From assembly GCA_029945375.1 (NCBI GenBank), contig CM057064.1, forward strand, positions 496,001 through 560,000: a stretch of DNA of 64,000 nt, written 5' to 3'. Below, piece by piece: positions 53,397 to 64,000 of the stretch. A program made the position numbers and the translations under genes. The notes under the pieces are model-generated. The model was not told the origin of the DNA. It saw only the letters and a list, made by a program, of their open reading frames with translations, and did not search any database. The stretch is from Agaricus subrufescens. Taxonomy: Eukaryota; Basidiomycota; Agaricomycetes; Agaricales; Agaricaceae. Each line of letters begins with the position of its first letter. Positions within the stretch are counted from its first letter, which is position 1.

Positions 53397-54953
53397 CCTC
53401 CCCTACATCTTCTCCTTTGCTCTCTACCCCCCTGCAGCTCGATGCTGACTTCCACTGGCTTGCAGATACAGGGGCCACTTCTCATATGACCCCCCACAAG
53501 CATTGGTTCAAATCCTACTCCCCCCATCGCATTCCCATTCGCTTGGCTGATAATTCAGTTGTTTACTCTGCTGGGGTGGGGTCTGTGGTCTTTGAGCCAG
53601 TTTTGAGCAGAAAGGTGGCTAGAGCGGTCAAGTTTACTAGGGTTTTACATGTTCCTGCACTCTGCAGTAATCTGCTGTCTTGTCTATACCTTGCACAGCA
53701 CAAGAACTTTATTATCACAATTTCTGCTCGTTCTATGGCCTTCTGCTGCAAGGGGACAACGCTTTTCACCGCTACAATCCACCCTAACAACTCTGCTGAG
53801 CTAGATGGCTCAACTCTCACCTCGGAGGCCGCTTTTTCGGTCTCTACACTCCCCTGTGACCTCTCCCTATGGCATCGTCGCTTTATTCACCACAATTATG
53901 CTGATGTGAGGTCTATGGTCAACAAGGGGCTTGTTACAGGCCTCAAAATTGACTCTAAAGCGTCCCCTGACCCCATATGTGAGCCCTGCCTTGCTGGCGA
54001 GATGCATTCGCTTCCTTTCCCCTCCTCTACCAGCCATAATCAATCCCCACTCGAGCTGGTGCACTCAGACCTTCATGGACCGCTCCCAGTTTTTTTTTTT
54101 TTTTTTTTTTTGTAATCAATGGGATTTATTTCAAAATCGACCTTAAGGGTGCCATAACGCGTTCCCCGTACTTTACATCACCTGTACTCTACCTCTGTTG
54201 GCTCAAGACATTACATTGAAAAACAGACAACAAATGAGCAAAAGAAACGTATCCAGCAGACTTGGTCAATGCTATATGAGAGAGAGAAAAAACAAACAAA
54301 CAAGCATAGAGCGATCCGAATACAAGTACAATAATACCAGACTGAATGAAAAGGAAACGCTGAAGAATAAGCACAAAGAAAAGAAACTCCTTGCACCTTT
54401 TATGTACATTCCGCCAAGTCCACAGCCTCATCTCCATTACCAAGTTCGTAAACACCTCTCTCCACTTGTCTGCCTCGAACACGGTTTCAAACTGGCTCAT
54501 AATCGTCTCATGGTAGAATATAGGCCCCATGAGAAGAGGACGCTTGCGCTTCCTCCTCTCTTTGTTCTCGTCTTTCCATTGCTGGTAAACCTGCTTGTAA
54601 TATGCAGGCCAGTCGGGTTCGCATACTCGTGGCACTTGCGGAAGGTCAGAGTCATCTTCGAATGCAAATGCTTTAGGATTGTCGGTCAGGAATAGGATAA
54701 GGCCTTGGATGGATTCAATCCCGCCGATGGAATAGTGTTCTGCCCTTCTGACGAATAGGGGACAGACGTTGAGTATATGCTGACGCGTCTCCGGATAGTT
54801 GGGAGAGCAGGGACACGTCTTGAATGGTTCGTTCGGAAAGAATCGGGCACAATAAGATCCGATGGGGGCGTGGTTGGTAATTGTGCGCACCAGACGAGCA
54901 CACAAAGGGGAGTTATGAGCGACGGAGGCCCTGCCGTAGTTGCGGAGCCATAA

Positions 54954-55073
54954 CATCAGCAAAAGGTTTGGCTACTTGAAGCTACTTGAAGGTACTTGAG
55001 AGCTACTTGAGAATTTTCAAGTAGCCCTCAAGTACCTTCAAGTAGCTTCAAGTAGCCAAACCTTTTGCTGATG
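54954..55073. mobile_element. 120-bp palindromic MITE-like element
   Basis: CATCAGCAAAAGGTTTGGC... and its inverse form two ~60-bp arms that I align with only two mismatches and no real loop. Each arm holds several CTACTTGAAG-type 10-mers. A1 and A2 lack it at the homologous site, so it is an insertion. The host AA appears on both sides (TAA left, CAA right), suggesting a 2-3 bp target duplication. Too short to code; it would need an unlinked transposase. Confidence 0.82.
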
Positions 55074-58000
55074 CAAGCCTAAGTTGAGGTGAGTTGGTTT
55101 GTCAACTGTGAACTTACAATTATTTTTGTGATCAGCGGCACCGCCCTGTTTTAACCGATCCGAATTGTCTAAGCCAGCGGCACCACCCTGTTTTAACCGG
55201 CTAGACTTCTTCTTCCCCGGACAGAGTTGATAGTCTGAGTAGGAGGCGTCCAGCCTCAACATCCCAGTCCCAAAACTGCCATCGTGAAATTATCATGCAG
55301 AGCAAAGGGGGAGGTGGCTAGCCCCGCTCTCAATTCCCTGCTTGATACCCAAAAGTGATCCAGATATGAGGCACTATGCTTCAACCTCTCAGATTCCACT
55401 TTACAGGATTTTGTGTCGTACCAGCCCTGCCCCTTGAAACAGGACCGGTTCGTTGGGTCATCGAACCCCTGGTGCCATAATGCGATAGCAGATTTGGTAG
55501 TTTCGCTTCTGGCCCATTTGTATGACACAGATTGAGGAAACTGAATCCCTGCTCAAGTGAAAGTCTGCTCTTTTCTAGCATTCCAATAAGCCTGGAAAGC
55601 AGCCGGCTGAAGGCCGATGTTGCTATCCGGTGGTCGAGTTGCCCAACTCTCTCGGAAGCCCTTCACACAAATATCCACCAAGGGGAATTTGGTTACGAGA
55701 GCCTCAAACATGAGCGAGACGGCAATCGACAGTTGACTACCGAATGGCTTTGATGAAACAGCCATAAGTTCACAGACTATAGATGGCGAGGTGGTGTAGA
55801 GGATGACTCTTTGGACGTCAAGCCCTTTCTCTAACTTGCGATATGCTTTAAGGAGGCTGAGGAAAGCAGACCATCCTATAAGTGTTTCCTTCGTGACTCT
55901 GCGGCCAGTGGCACGGGTTTTGGACAATATTGTTTTGTTGTTGAAGACGGTGGACAAAGTGATATGTGAGTGACTCTGATTCTCCAGGGGATAGGCGGGA
56001 TCAATAGGGTTGAGAACACCAGCTGTGATAACGTGCAAGTCGCTGGTGTTATGGATGTTTGCCCCATGAATGTCGAGGTGATACAGGAAAGAGTCATCCT
56101 TATCTGCCGGGGGTTGGATGAATTTAATGCGTTCAGGGCATCGGTTGATGAGTCGATGGCCCAGTTTAATGTGCTCAGAGAGGGGGTGGAAGATCTCCTT
56201 GCAGGGAACATTGATGATGGAGTTGAGGGGGGACTTCATCTTCTGTCGGATTGCCTTGGTTTTGAATTCCAAGGAGTTGTGGTGTAGGGTCGAGCCCTTG
56301 GCTTTCCGCCACTCTATTAGTGTAAGAACGGGATGGTTGGGGTGTAGCGTGTTGAGGCGGATGGTAGAGTGCTCATACAGCTTTTTGAGGGTTATGGAGA
56401 TGGGCATGAGGCCAGCCACGGCACTCATTCCACCTATAGGAGTGGTCTGGAACGCGCCTGTAATCCAGCGAGCTCCTTGGGAGTGGGTGAGTTTGACCAT
56501 CTTGACGTTGGTCCTAAAACATTGGGTACCCGGAATATACCAACACCGAAGCCCGAAGGTCGCTATTGGTTGAACGCATGAGATGTAGAGCGTACGTTTT
56601 TGCTTGACAGTAAGTCCCCGCGCCGAGTTGCCAAGGGATTTCATGCAGCAGACTGCAGAAATAGATTTAGTGGCATAGAACTTGACATGATCTTTGAAAG
56701 TAAGATTGCGGTCAAACATGATTCCGAGATACCTCCATATAGTTTTGGGGGTAAGAGGATTGGTCGAAGTGAATGGGGCGAACCCGAGAGAGAGGGAGGG
56801 GTTGGCCGAGTGATAGTTGCGGGCGGAGTCCGCGAAGTTGAATAGTTCCGTCTTTGAGTGTTCCATAATCAGACCAAAGTCGGTAAGTATGGAAGTGATT
56901 TGGGTGTACGCCTCTTTTAGAGAGTCCAAAACGTCCGATCTACAATCCCCCTTGCAACAAGAAGTCTGTCATCAACAAAGGAAAGAAAAGCGGTTAAAGG
57001 AAAATGAATATGAGAATCCTCGTCCAATAACCATAAGTCCAAAAGATGGAAAACAGGAGCTAAATACAATGCAGAAAGAATTGGAGAAAGCGCACTACCT
57101 TGTCCTACACCTACATCAGAATTGAAGAAAGGAGAGGTTAAATTGTTAATAGAATATTGTGTTTTTCAACCAATGAGATAATTAGAGAAGAAAGAAACAA
57201 CTTTGTTCGCAAAACCAAAATGTTTGATAATTTTAGAAAGGGCGATGTGATTAAGTGAAGGGAAAAATTGGGCAACATCAAATGCAATAACCGACGTTAC
57301 CTTTTTGTTGGACCATCCTGCTTGTACATGGTGTGTGAGGGCAGTGGCCACATCTTCGACAGACCGTTGGATGATGCCTCCAGTCTGACACAGGTGAATG
57401 GCTCCACTCTTGACTCCTTCGAACTGGAGTTGGCGAGCGATCATCTTTTCAATGAGTTTCCCCATTGTGTTGAGTAAGACGATGGGCCGGAATGATTTGG
57501 CCTTGTCGTATGAAGGTTTGCCTGGCTTCAGGATGATGACCGATGTTGAAGCTTTGAAATGCTTGGGCCAATGTCCTAAATCAATACAGGCATTAGCTAT
57601 CTTGACAACATGCTCACATACAGCGTCACTGCATGCAAGCAGTTTCCATATCCTCCATGACATGTGATCTGGGCCCAGGGCCATATTCTTGGCACACCCT
57701 TTGAGACCATCGTGAAATTCCTGGATAGAGAACTGGGGCCATTCTCTTTCCGGTAGCTTGTCTACATTCGCCGTGAATTTCTCCAGATTGATAGAGCGAT
57801 TGTTGGCTGAGTTGTAAGTGGAATGTAGAGTGTCGAATAACTTCTCGGGGGAGTTACACAATCGTCCTTGGTTATCCAGGATGGCTTCGACAGCCAGCAG
57901 TTTGCATTTGCGTACCCATGGCATGAGGTCCCAGGGTCGTTTGTTGTCCGTCGCCATTTCTTCGATTTTCTTGTCGAAGTGTTCGCGCTTGGCTTTTTGA

Positions 58001-58530
58001 ATGGTTCGTTTAAGATTGCCCCGTTCGATATGATTGCGAGACCCTCCGTTTTTCATCATCTTCTGATAGGCCTCCTTACACTCCGAATTCCACCACTTCT
58101 TCCCGTGTCTACTCAGTTTTCTTTCCTCTGCAAACTTCAGCCATGCACTCTCCAGCGTTGCCTCCGTCTGCTCCATTACTGCTACCAGCTCTTCCACAGA
58201 CCCTGGTGCCTCTTTCTGCCCTAAGTTCCCTAACTCCATGGCGATCATGTTGACGTAGTCTTTCTCCTCCTCCGAAAAAGCCTCTATCTTGAATTTTCCC
58301 CTAAGCTCCGGTTCTTCTCCTAAGATGGGTAGCTCAATCTGAAGGGGTCGGTGGTCTGAGCCCCACCGCTCCGCTTTATTAGTCTTGATTTCATAATAAA
58401 ATCCCTGTGTGTTAAAAATGTCCGCTGATGCGAACACCAAATCTATGACTGATGCCCTTGAATTAGGGTCATCTGGGATTTGAGTCGGCTCCCCTCCATT
58501 AGAGGGAAACACATATTGGATTTCAAGATT

Positions 58531-60841
58531 TTTTTTTATTTTTTATTTTTTATAATCAATGGGGCCTGCCAGCTGGCCTTTATTCAAGTACGCTACTACA
58601 TCAGTCGCAAATCCAAGCATATGTACAAGAAACGGAAGCCATAACGCATCTCCAAAACCGGGCCACTAGTTCGGTACATCGAGTCAGACTATACAATGGT
58701 GGCAGAAGAAACGTATCCTGCGCGATGAGGTCAAGCGCTCGAAGAGAAAAAGAAAAATCATATGAAATCGAAATAATAACTGTCCTAACCTTCAAGGCGG
58801 GACGGCACCTGAAACAGACCCTATCCGGTTCGAACTGACTTGGAGCGCCGCGTTGGCAGCGGTATTCATACACGAGACAATTGTCAATGAGAAAAGAAAT
58901 GAATCGATGAATGAAAAAATATTGGGATGGCAGCGCGCCATTGCCCCGAAAGACCCAGCAAAAAGTCCTACTTGTTTGATGGGAACTGGTGCTTGAGCCA
59001 GTTGCGATCGAACCGGTGTTCCCAGAACGGACACAAAGTGTCTGTGCTAGAGTGCGTTGTCTTCTTCTTCTTGGCTGCGGAACAGTTGATGCAGTGGCGG
59101 ATGGCGGTGTCAACGTGGGACGCAGTGCATGAGGAGTCGTGGTTGTCCGCAGAATGCAGACCACCGCAATGAGCACAACATATACCCTTAGCACGGCAGA
59201 CATTAGAGTGGTGGCCCCACCACTGGCAACGAGTGCACAGGGCGGAACCGGGCTGAGGAGCAGCGCCCCGGATCTGACAGTTGCATCCTCCAATCAGGAC
59301 CTGCTTACCAATAAAGTTCCTGGCATTGCTACCAGAAACTGCATCTGTGATGTCGATCCACGCGACACAAGTGTCAGCGTGGCGGGAAGTGCGCATGAAG
59401 CGCGGGGCATGAGCGATGTGGCAGGCGAGTTGCTGGCCGACAGGGGAGATGGCGAGAGCCACCTGAAGGGCGGCGCATTGAGTGGTGAGCCAAATGCGGG
59501 ACTTGGCGGGGATAAGTGGAACATCGATTATCTTGAGATAAGAAATCGATGTGACGGGGGCAGTGGTGATTGGGATAATCCTGGGGACGGTGATGAGGCG
59601 GCAAACGTGTTTGAGAACACAATTGCCCTCGGGCATGGAAGGGACTCAGTTACCGGCTAAGAAGAGGCCAGTCTTAATGTCAATTGTGTGTTCCACCAAG
59701 AAAGTCGACTTGAGGTCAGACTTAAGGTGGGCATTGATTTCGGCAATAATAGCCGGAGTGACGTCGGTGGCACGGACAGTAGTTCCGGCCGGGGGGATGA
59801 TGCGGACTCCACAGTGAGAGAGTCCATGATCGGTGTGTTTGCCTTTGGCCTTGCGCTTGGAGGGGCGCTTGACAGAGACAGCGGGGGCGGAGGCGGGAGA
59901 AGGCGCAGAGGGGGAGGAGGGGAGCGCGAACTTGACCTGTTTCTTGGCCTTAGAAGGTGCCGCAGCAGCTGCAGGCGCAGCCAGAGCACGACTTCTGGAA
60001 GCCGCGGGTTTAGGGGGTGGGGCTGGGTGGCTTACCTTGGGCCGCTTGGTGGTTTTGGCCACGTCAGCCTCAGCCTCGGCCATAGGAGACCAAGGGCGTG
60101 GTGTGGGTGTGGCCGAGGGGGGAGGGGGCGTGGCTGGGGCCGGGGTGGGAGTGGGGACCTCAGGAGGGGGGCCAGTGGATGCGATAACCTGTGCAAGCTG
60201 AACATCGAACGGCACGAAGCCACCCATGCCTGTGAACTGGCGCTGGGAGAGGTTGGGGGCCTTGAGGATGGTCCAGAGTGAGCAAAGAAGCTCGTCCGTG
60301 AGCGAATCAAACTTTTCAGTGGGGCCAGCTTGTTTGGCGGCATCAACAGCCTCCTTGACCTGCTGGGCTAGAGAGTTGTTGGCTCGACGCATGGAGCGTC
60401 CAACCAAAGGGGAAGGGACAGGAGAGGAGGTCGCCGCAGGGGGCCTTGGTGGACCAAATGGAGTTTTCGGGCTCTGAGTCACATATGACAGCGGGGTCGC
60501 TGTCGCAGCTTGCAAAGGGCCAGGCGTTGGGGTATCAGGGGGGTCGGGAGAAGAGAAAAAGCCAGTGCCACCAGCCTTACCCTTCATCTTCAATTGTGAG
60601 CGAAGCTTTTCAGCCCAGCTCACCTTCGGTGTCTTGGGTGGCAGCCCAAACACCTCTACTTCCATTGCCTCCTTCATCGCACACAAGTTGGGGGGCAAGT
60701 TCTCATCATCGCTGCTCTCCCAGCCTCCATCATCGAAGTCAGGTCGAGTATCCATAACGTAGACAGTGTATTGCTCCTAGTACAGCTCTAGCACTGAGGC
60801 TTCCAAAATAGGAAGGTAGTGGTAAGAGGTCAAGAAGCGGC
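58531..60841 (-). mobile_element. B3: complete ORF1-only LINE-like element
   Basis: 2.3 kb inserted in A3 endonuclease, duplication TTGGATTTCAAGATT (58516-58530, 60842-60856). The tail is an interrupted T run (58531-58551). 3' UTR 58552-58967 (minus): GAGCGCTTGACCTCATCGCG, GGATACGTTTCTTC, GCGTTATGGCTTCCG, GAATAAAGGCC, CCCATTGATTATA. 5' head (minus CCGCTTCTTGACCTCTTACC) ends at ~60840. Confidence 0.93.
58968..60755 (-). pseudogene. B3 ORF1-like zinc-knuckle protein, one in-frame stop
   Basis: ATG 60755 (MDTRPDFDDGGWESSDDEN). 595 codons in one frame with a single TGA at 59646. Order: acidic N-terminus; KVSWAEKLRSQLKMKGKAGG; TPLSYVTQSPKTPFGPPRPP; helical DELLCSLWTILKAPNLSQRQF (~160); Ala/Pro/Lys linker; HTDHGLSHCGVRIIPPAGTT; VLKHVCRLI; TSISYLKIIDVPLIP; FMRTSRHADTCVAWIDITDAVSG; knuckles CTRCQWWGHHSNVC, CAHCGGLH, CINCSAAKKKK; end CPFWEHRFDRNWLKHQFP. 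Closest relatives here are B1 and B1-prime, then E2. Confidence 0.85.
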
Positions 60842-61482
60842 TTGGATTTCAAGATTAGTGCATAAATCTTTGAGGCGCATATATGGGGAGGAGGGCCGTA
60901 CTTGTGACGCTGCTCCATTGTCTCATTCCCGGTCTTGGATATTGAAATCCCCAGCACAGAGCGATACTTTAGGAAAGTTATCACTTACAGCTGCTAATTG
61001 ATGAATGGCAGCATGTGATTGACTATCGTTATACACATTGAGGATATTGAACTCGTGGGGGATACCGTTGCGAGGTCTATTGAGGTGGAGTGTGACTAAA
61101 GATACGTCACGATGTTTGATGACATCAGAGCGAAGTTGTGGTCTAAAAACGTCAAGCCTTTTGTTTATATAAGTCAAAACCCTTCGTTCGGGTCTCGACT
61201 TGTTAGTATTGTCGAACGCTTCTATGAGAGGTGTCCAAGATGGATGAATAGGGGGGCTGAAGGCCATATCCCTGATCTTGTTTTTAGTGGATGGCTGCCT
61301 ACGCACACCTTTCCACCCAGGTTCCTGGAACATAATGATGTCCACATACCCAGCCCATTTGTCAAGCACCATAGAAGTGGTTTCCCAGCTCTTACATGCA
61401 TTAAAAGAAATAATAGTGAGATTACTTAACGAGTGTGGTGCGGGTTTTCGATTTCCGCTTGAAGGAGTGTGATCATCGCTAT

Positions 61483-64000
61483 TCATTCAGTGGACGATGA
61501 AGGGACTTCGATGATCTGAGAAGGCGGAACCTCCAAAGCCTGTGTGATGTTAGCCTTGCGCCTGTTGCGCTTAGCATTCTCTCTGTCATTGTCAGCAATC
61601 TGGCGTTGGGCGTGCCAGGATTCATCATTTTGGTGGCATTTGTAAACGCAGTTGGAATGATTGGCGGGGTGGGCACCACCGCAATTGATACATTTCGGAG
61701 CATGGGAGCATGTACCTGTCCACTCTGGTTTTTTCCTAAGTTCTCCGCAACAAGGGGCGAAGATGTCGTGGTTTTTGGTGTCGTGGGGTTGGTAACACCT
61801 GGCACATTTCTTGTGATTAATGCGGTATCGGGACGTACCATGATTCCATCGCCAACAGTTTTGACACTGCAGGACGAATTCACGCTGGCGAGCGTACGCT
61901 AGTTTGATTAGTCGACCTCATATATGGTATACCTTATTGATGAGGTGCTTAGTCATGATGCCCGATTTGGAATCCCAGACATCTAAGAATACTACCGCCT
62001 TGTCGTTAGAGCCTTTGCATTTGATGACGGCGGGTGGAGCCTTGGCTTCAAGGTCGTTGAATTGAGTCACCAACTTCATGCCTTTGAGTACCTGTGCACC
62101 GGTTAGTACATCCTCTGGTCTCCTGTTGTGCACATTGGTCCAATAATCAAAGCCCGTCATGATGAGATGGGCAACGGATTGAGGGGCCTGTGGGTCTGGC
62201 GCCTCTGGGGTGAGATCTTGGCCAAGGGCCTTGTAAAGGGCCTCCTTGACGTTAGTGAAACCCTGTTTGGAAGGAACAAGGTTAAGGTAAAAATGAACGA
62301 CCATTTTAAAAAGATGGCCGTTTTGAACATGGAGTTGAGAAGAGATAGAGATAAGATACCTATTCATTTTATCAACAATGATTCCCATATCTTTGAATCG
62401 CTCTGGCTGAATGATATGGGTAAAGCTGAATTGGGCAGACTTCCGATTGAGTCCACCCGAGATGCCTTTTGTGGCCTGTTGGGCCAGAGTCGGCTTGTGT
62501 CCTTTAGACACCGACTCAGATGATCCAGCCGAAGCCGTAGAGTTCGTTGGTGTATACACCAACGGAGTGCATATTGCCATTGCTTCCTGGACACTCATCT
62601 CTGGGAAGGATTTCTTGAGTTCTACAGCCCACTGAATGGCCTGGGAAGGCATATTTGGGGCGACATTGGGGGCAGTGACGGTCGGCTTCTTGAGGGCCGA
62701 GGCATAGGAGGTTGGTTTGGGTGCAGGGGAAGGGGGAGCACGTGATTTGTTCGTGATCTGTTGGGCTTCATTTTGCTTACGGGCGGCAATGGCGGCAGGC
62801 TTGGAGTGGAGAGGAATGGGAGGGGGGACGGCCTGGCCTTGGAGCGGTTCCTCCAATTGGATGTATAGCTCTCTAGGTTTGGATGTTCCAGTGGAAGGCT
62901 GGGTCTTACCTTTCTTGGGTGCCGCCTTGCTTGCGGCAATCTGAACAAACTTATTGGCCTTGGGTAAGGCCACGATAGTGATGGGTTTGGGGGCCGGGGC
63001 TGAGTTGGGGTGGGAGGGGGAGGGGGTGCCTTGCCCTTACCTTTGGCAGCAGCAGGAATGTGAGCTGGGGATGGGGCCGACATGGAATCTATTTCCATTG
63101 GGGCAGCAGTATTTGGAGCTGGGGCCCAGGCTTGCTGAGCAGGGAGCGGCTGAATAGGGGTGGTGTGCATGGGGAGGAACGCTTTTCTCATTTCGTCGTC
63201 CATTTCATGAATATATTTGCTCAGCCGATGGTTGAGCGAACCTTTACCTGGTACCTTAACGTGGGCCCAGTCAGTGCCGAGGATTGCTCCAAAGGCGTTG
63301 CATAGAAGTTCCACTACAGCGCTAGCGTTGGAGCAGTTGTTGGGAGCCATTTTGAGAAGGGGTCCGAAGACATTAAACAACCTTTTCTCGAGCTCAGCGA
63401 GTTCATCCGGGTAGAAGTGAATCTTCCTCCCGTCGTCTCCAACTAATGCGGGTGAGGATGGTCTTTCCTCCATCTCTGGTATTTCATCAATGCGCCTTTT
63501 GGCAGCTTCAATGTTTTCGAAGTATTGGGTGGCGGTTATAGTGTTACCACCAATGACTCGGTCAAGCGAGGACTCCCGCTCTTTCTCTTGAGCCTGAAGG
63601 GCCCGGAGCTGTGCCTCAGTCGTTTTGACTATTCTGGGCATTGTAGGTGTCTTATCAAGGTCCGGGATTGGGCCTCGAGTGGGGGGGGTGATTTGCCGGG
63701 TCCTAAGAGCCGGGCTGAAGATGCCGGACGGCGGCGCTGAAGTGGCAAGGCTATCGGGCGGGTTGGATGGGGTAGCCCCGGTTACCTTCAAAGCCGGATG
63801 ACTAAGAAGGGCCGGGTCGGGGGTCGGAAGGCCGTAACTTTCCAATTGGCTGCGTGAGGCTGACGTGGCCTTTAGAGCCTCATGGTCTAAAAGCGCAGTG
63901 TCAGGGGTGGAAAAGACATCGCCTGGTGTGATGGTCTTGTATGAAAGTGGTGTCTCGCTGTGGCGGGCAGCGAGGGCAGGGTGCCTAAGTTTGTCTCCGG
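61483..64000 (-). pseudogene. A3 ORF1 (gag-like), partial and broken
   Basis: The right edge starts mid-protein (GDKLRHPALAARHSETPLSY). The frame is open through SLDRVIGGNTITATQYFENI and KIHFYPDELAELEKRLFNVF, keeping CGA where A1 has TGA. A frameshift occurs in a C-run near 63005. The next frame (62973-61918) has the linker, PERFKDMG (again CGA where A1 and A2 both have TGA) and VVFLDVWDSKSGIMTKHL, to TGA 61918 (CGA in A1 and A2). Then the zinc motifs CQNCWRWNHGTSRY, CARCYQPHDTKNH, CINCGGAHPANHSNC to the stop at 61483. The last Cys of the first knuckle is Tyr. Confidence 0.9.

Larger units (their letters stand above)
39643..54090 (+). pseudogene. Copia-V gag-protease-integrase, shredded by five insertions
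   Basis: Copia-V sequence survives at 39643-39897, 41235-41551, 49629-49663, 51787-52099 and 53410-54090, interrupted by G2, A2, C1, G3 and A3. ATG 39643 (MASGLPAFVKLNGENYAMW). Visible domains: gag (RVHFAGIQDDPIKMWAALEAV, LDDELASMALIRVLPDEF), knuckle CNFCGRTGHKVANC, protease LADTGATSHM, GAG-pre-integrase (LWHRRFIHHNYADVRSM), first integrase motif LVHSDLHGPLPV. Nonsense codons include TGA at ~39724 and TAG at ~51901 (Trp in relatives). Integrase is cut by A3 at 54090 and the rest is off-window. Confidence 0.9.
54165..61486 (-). pseudogene. A3 ORF2: endonuclease and reverse transcriptase, broken
   Basis: ATG 61486 (MNSDDHTPSSGNRKP). Endonuclease: FQEPGWKGVRR, CAGDFNIQDRE then TGA near 60923 (Trp in A1), split by B3 at 58531-60841, WGSDHRPLQIELPIL. 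RT: ILKPGKPSYDKAKSF (first Pro changed to Leu), FDVAQFFPSLNH, then TGA at 57166. A frameshift near 56950 removes the FVDDRLLVATGD frame. Then an open 458-codon thumb/RNase H-like region to TGA 55553 (Trp codon in A1), a frameshift near 55290, the MITE at 54954-55073, and the zinc motif CPCSPNYPETRQHILNVC. It ends with the hydrophobic CNVLSQQR tail. Confidence 0.9.
54091..64000 (-). mobile_element. A3: LINE of family A, open at the right edge
   Basis: Minus element inserted in Copia-V integrase. The T run at 54091-54111 is its poly(A) tail; 3' UTR with GCGTTATGGCACCC and GAAATAAATCCCATTGATTAC. Sequence is at 54091-58530 and 60857-64000, with B3 between. A 120-bp MITE sits in ORF2. The window ends inside ORF1, so the 5' end and target duplication cannot be seen. 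Confidence 0.92.

Noticed and set aside
58601..59293. 230-codon minus frame overlapping B3
   Set aside because: It is a shadow of the B3 ORF1 in another frame; the zinc-knuckle frame at 58968-59636 matches B1, C, D and E proteins.

Overview
This window looks like a slice of a filamentous fungal genome, most likely a basidiomycete. I base this on the style of the Copia and LINE proteins, AATAAA signals with poly(A) tails, and C-to-T decay. I cannot name the species. I found no host gene, rRNA or tRNA. Essentially all 64 kb is nested retrotransposon sequence of two kinds, plus two non-coding inverted-repeat elements. Family letters used here are local labels.

Kind 1 is Ty1/Copia LTR elements. 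They have ~317-327 bp LTRs (TGTTAGAATGCCCC...AACA), a 12-nt primer site matching the anticodon arm of initiator tRNA-Met, gag with a CCHC knuckle, protease, integrase, RT and RNase H. Copia-Z (minus, about 20658-38902) is the only one with both LTRs and every domain. Removing its insertions leaves about 5.15 kb. Copia-V (plus, from 39193) carries five LINE-type insertions in ~1.6 kb of its own sequence and runs off the right edge. Copia-U, X, Y and H are fragments.

Kind 2 is poly(A)-tailed non-LTR elements of very different content. Family A (A1 2528-10567; A2 41552-49614; A3 54091-64000, open) is a full ~8 kb LINE: ORF1 with zinc knuckles, then ORF2 with an APE-type endonuclease, reverse transcriptase and C-terminal zinc motif. 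ORF2 starts at an ATGA overlapping the ORF1 stop. F is a related, 3'-truncated LINE. Families B, C, D and E are ~2.1-2.3 kb elements with only an ORF1-like zinc-knuckle protein and no RT. Family G is ~1.3 kb and apparently non-coding, in three copies. Despite unrelated middles, nearly all share a 5' head (CTTCTTGACCTCTTACCAC...) and a 3' end (GCGTTATGG...AATAAA...ATTGATTACAn). This suggests, as inference, that the A/F machinery mobilises the ORF1-only and non-coding families in trans. Target-site duplications of 10-15 bp frame most insertions and prove the nesting order.

Layout: 1-1182 Copia-U integrase; 1183-16791 Copia-X remnants split by B1, A1, a 2.8 kb giant palindrome, B1-prime and D1; 16792-17291 E1; 17292-20657 Copia-Y with E2 in its LTR; 20658-38902 Copia-Z with C2, D2 (containing D3) and F (containing G1); 38903-39192 Copia-H; 39193-54090 Copia-V with G2, A2, C1 and G3; 54091-64000 A3 with a 120-bp palindromic MITE and B3. 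Most reading frames are broken by CGA-to-TGA nonsense changes, as expected from CpG deamination or a RIP-like process. The ORF1 of C1 and the gag-protease of Copia-Z look intact.
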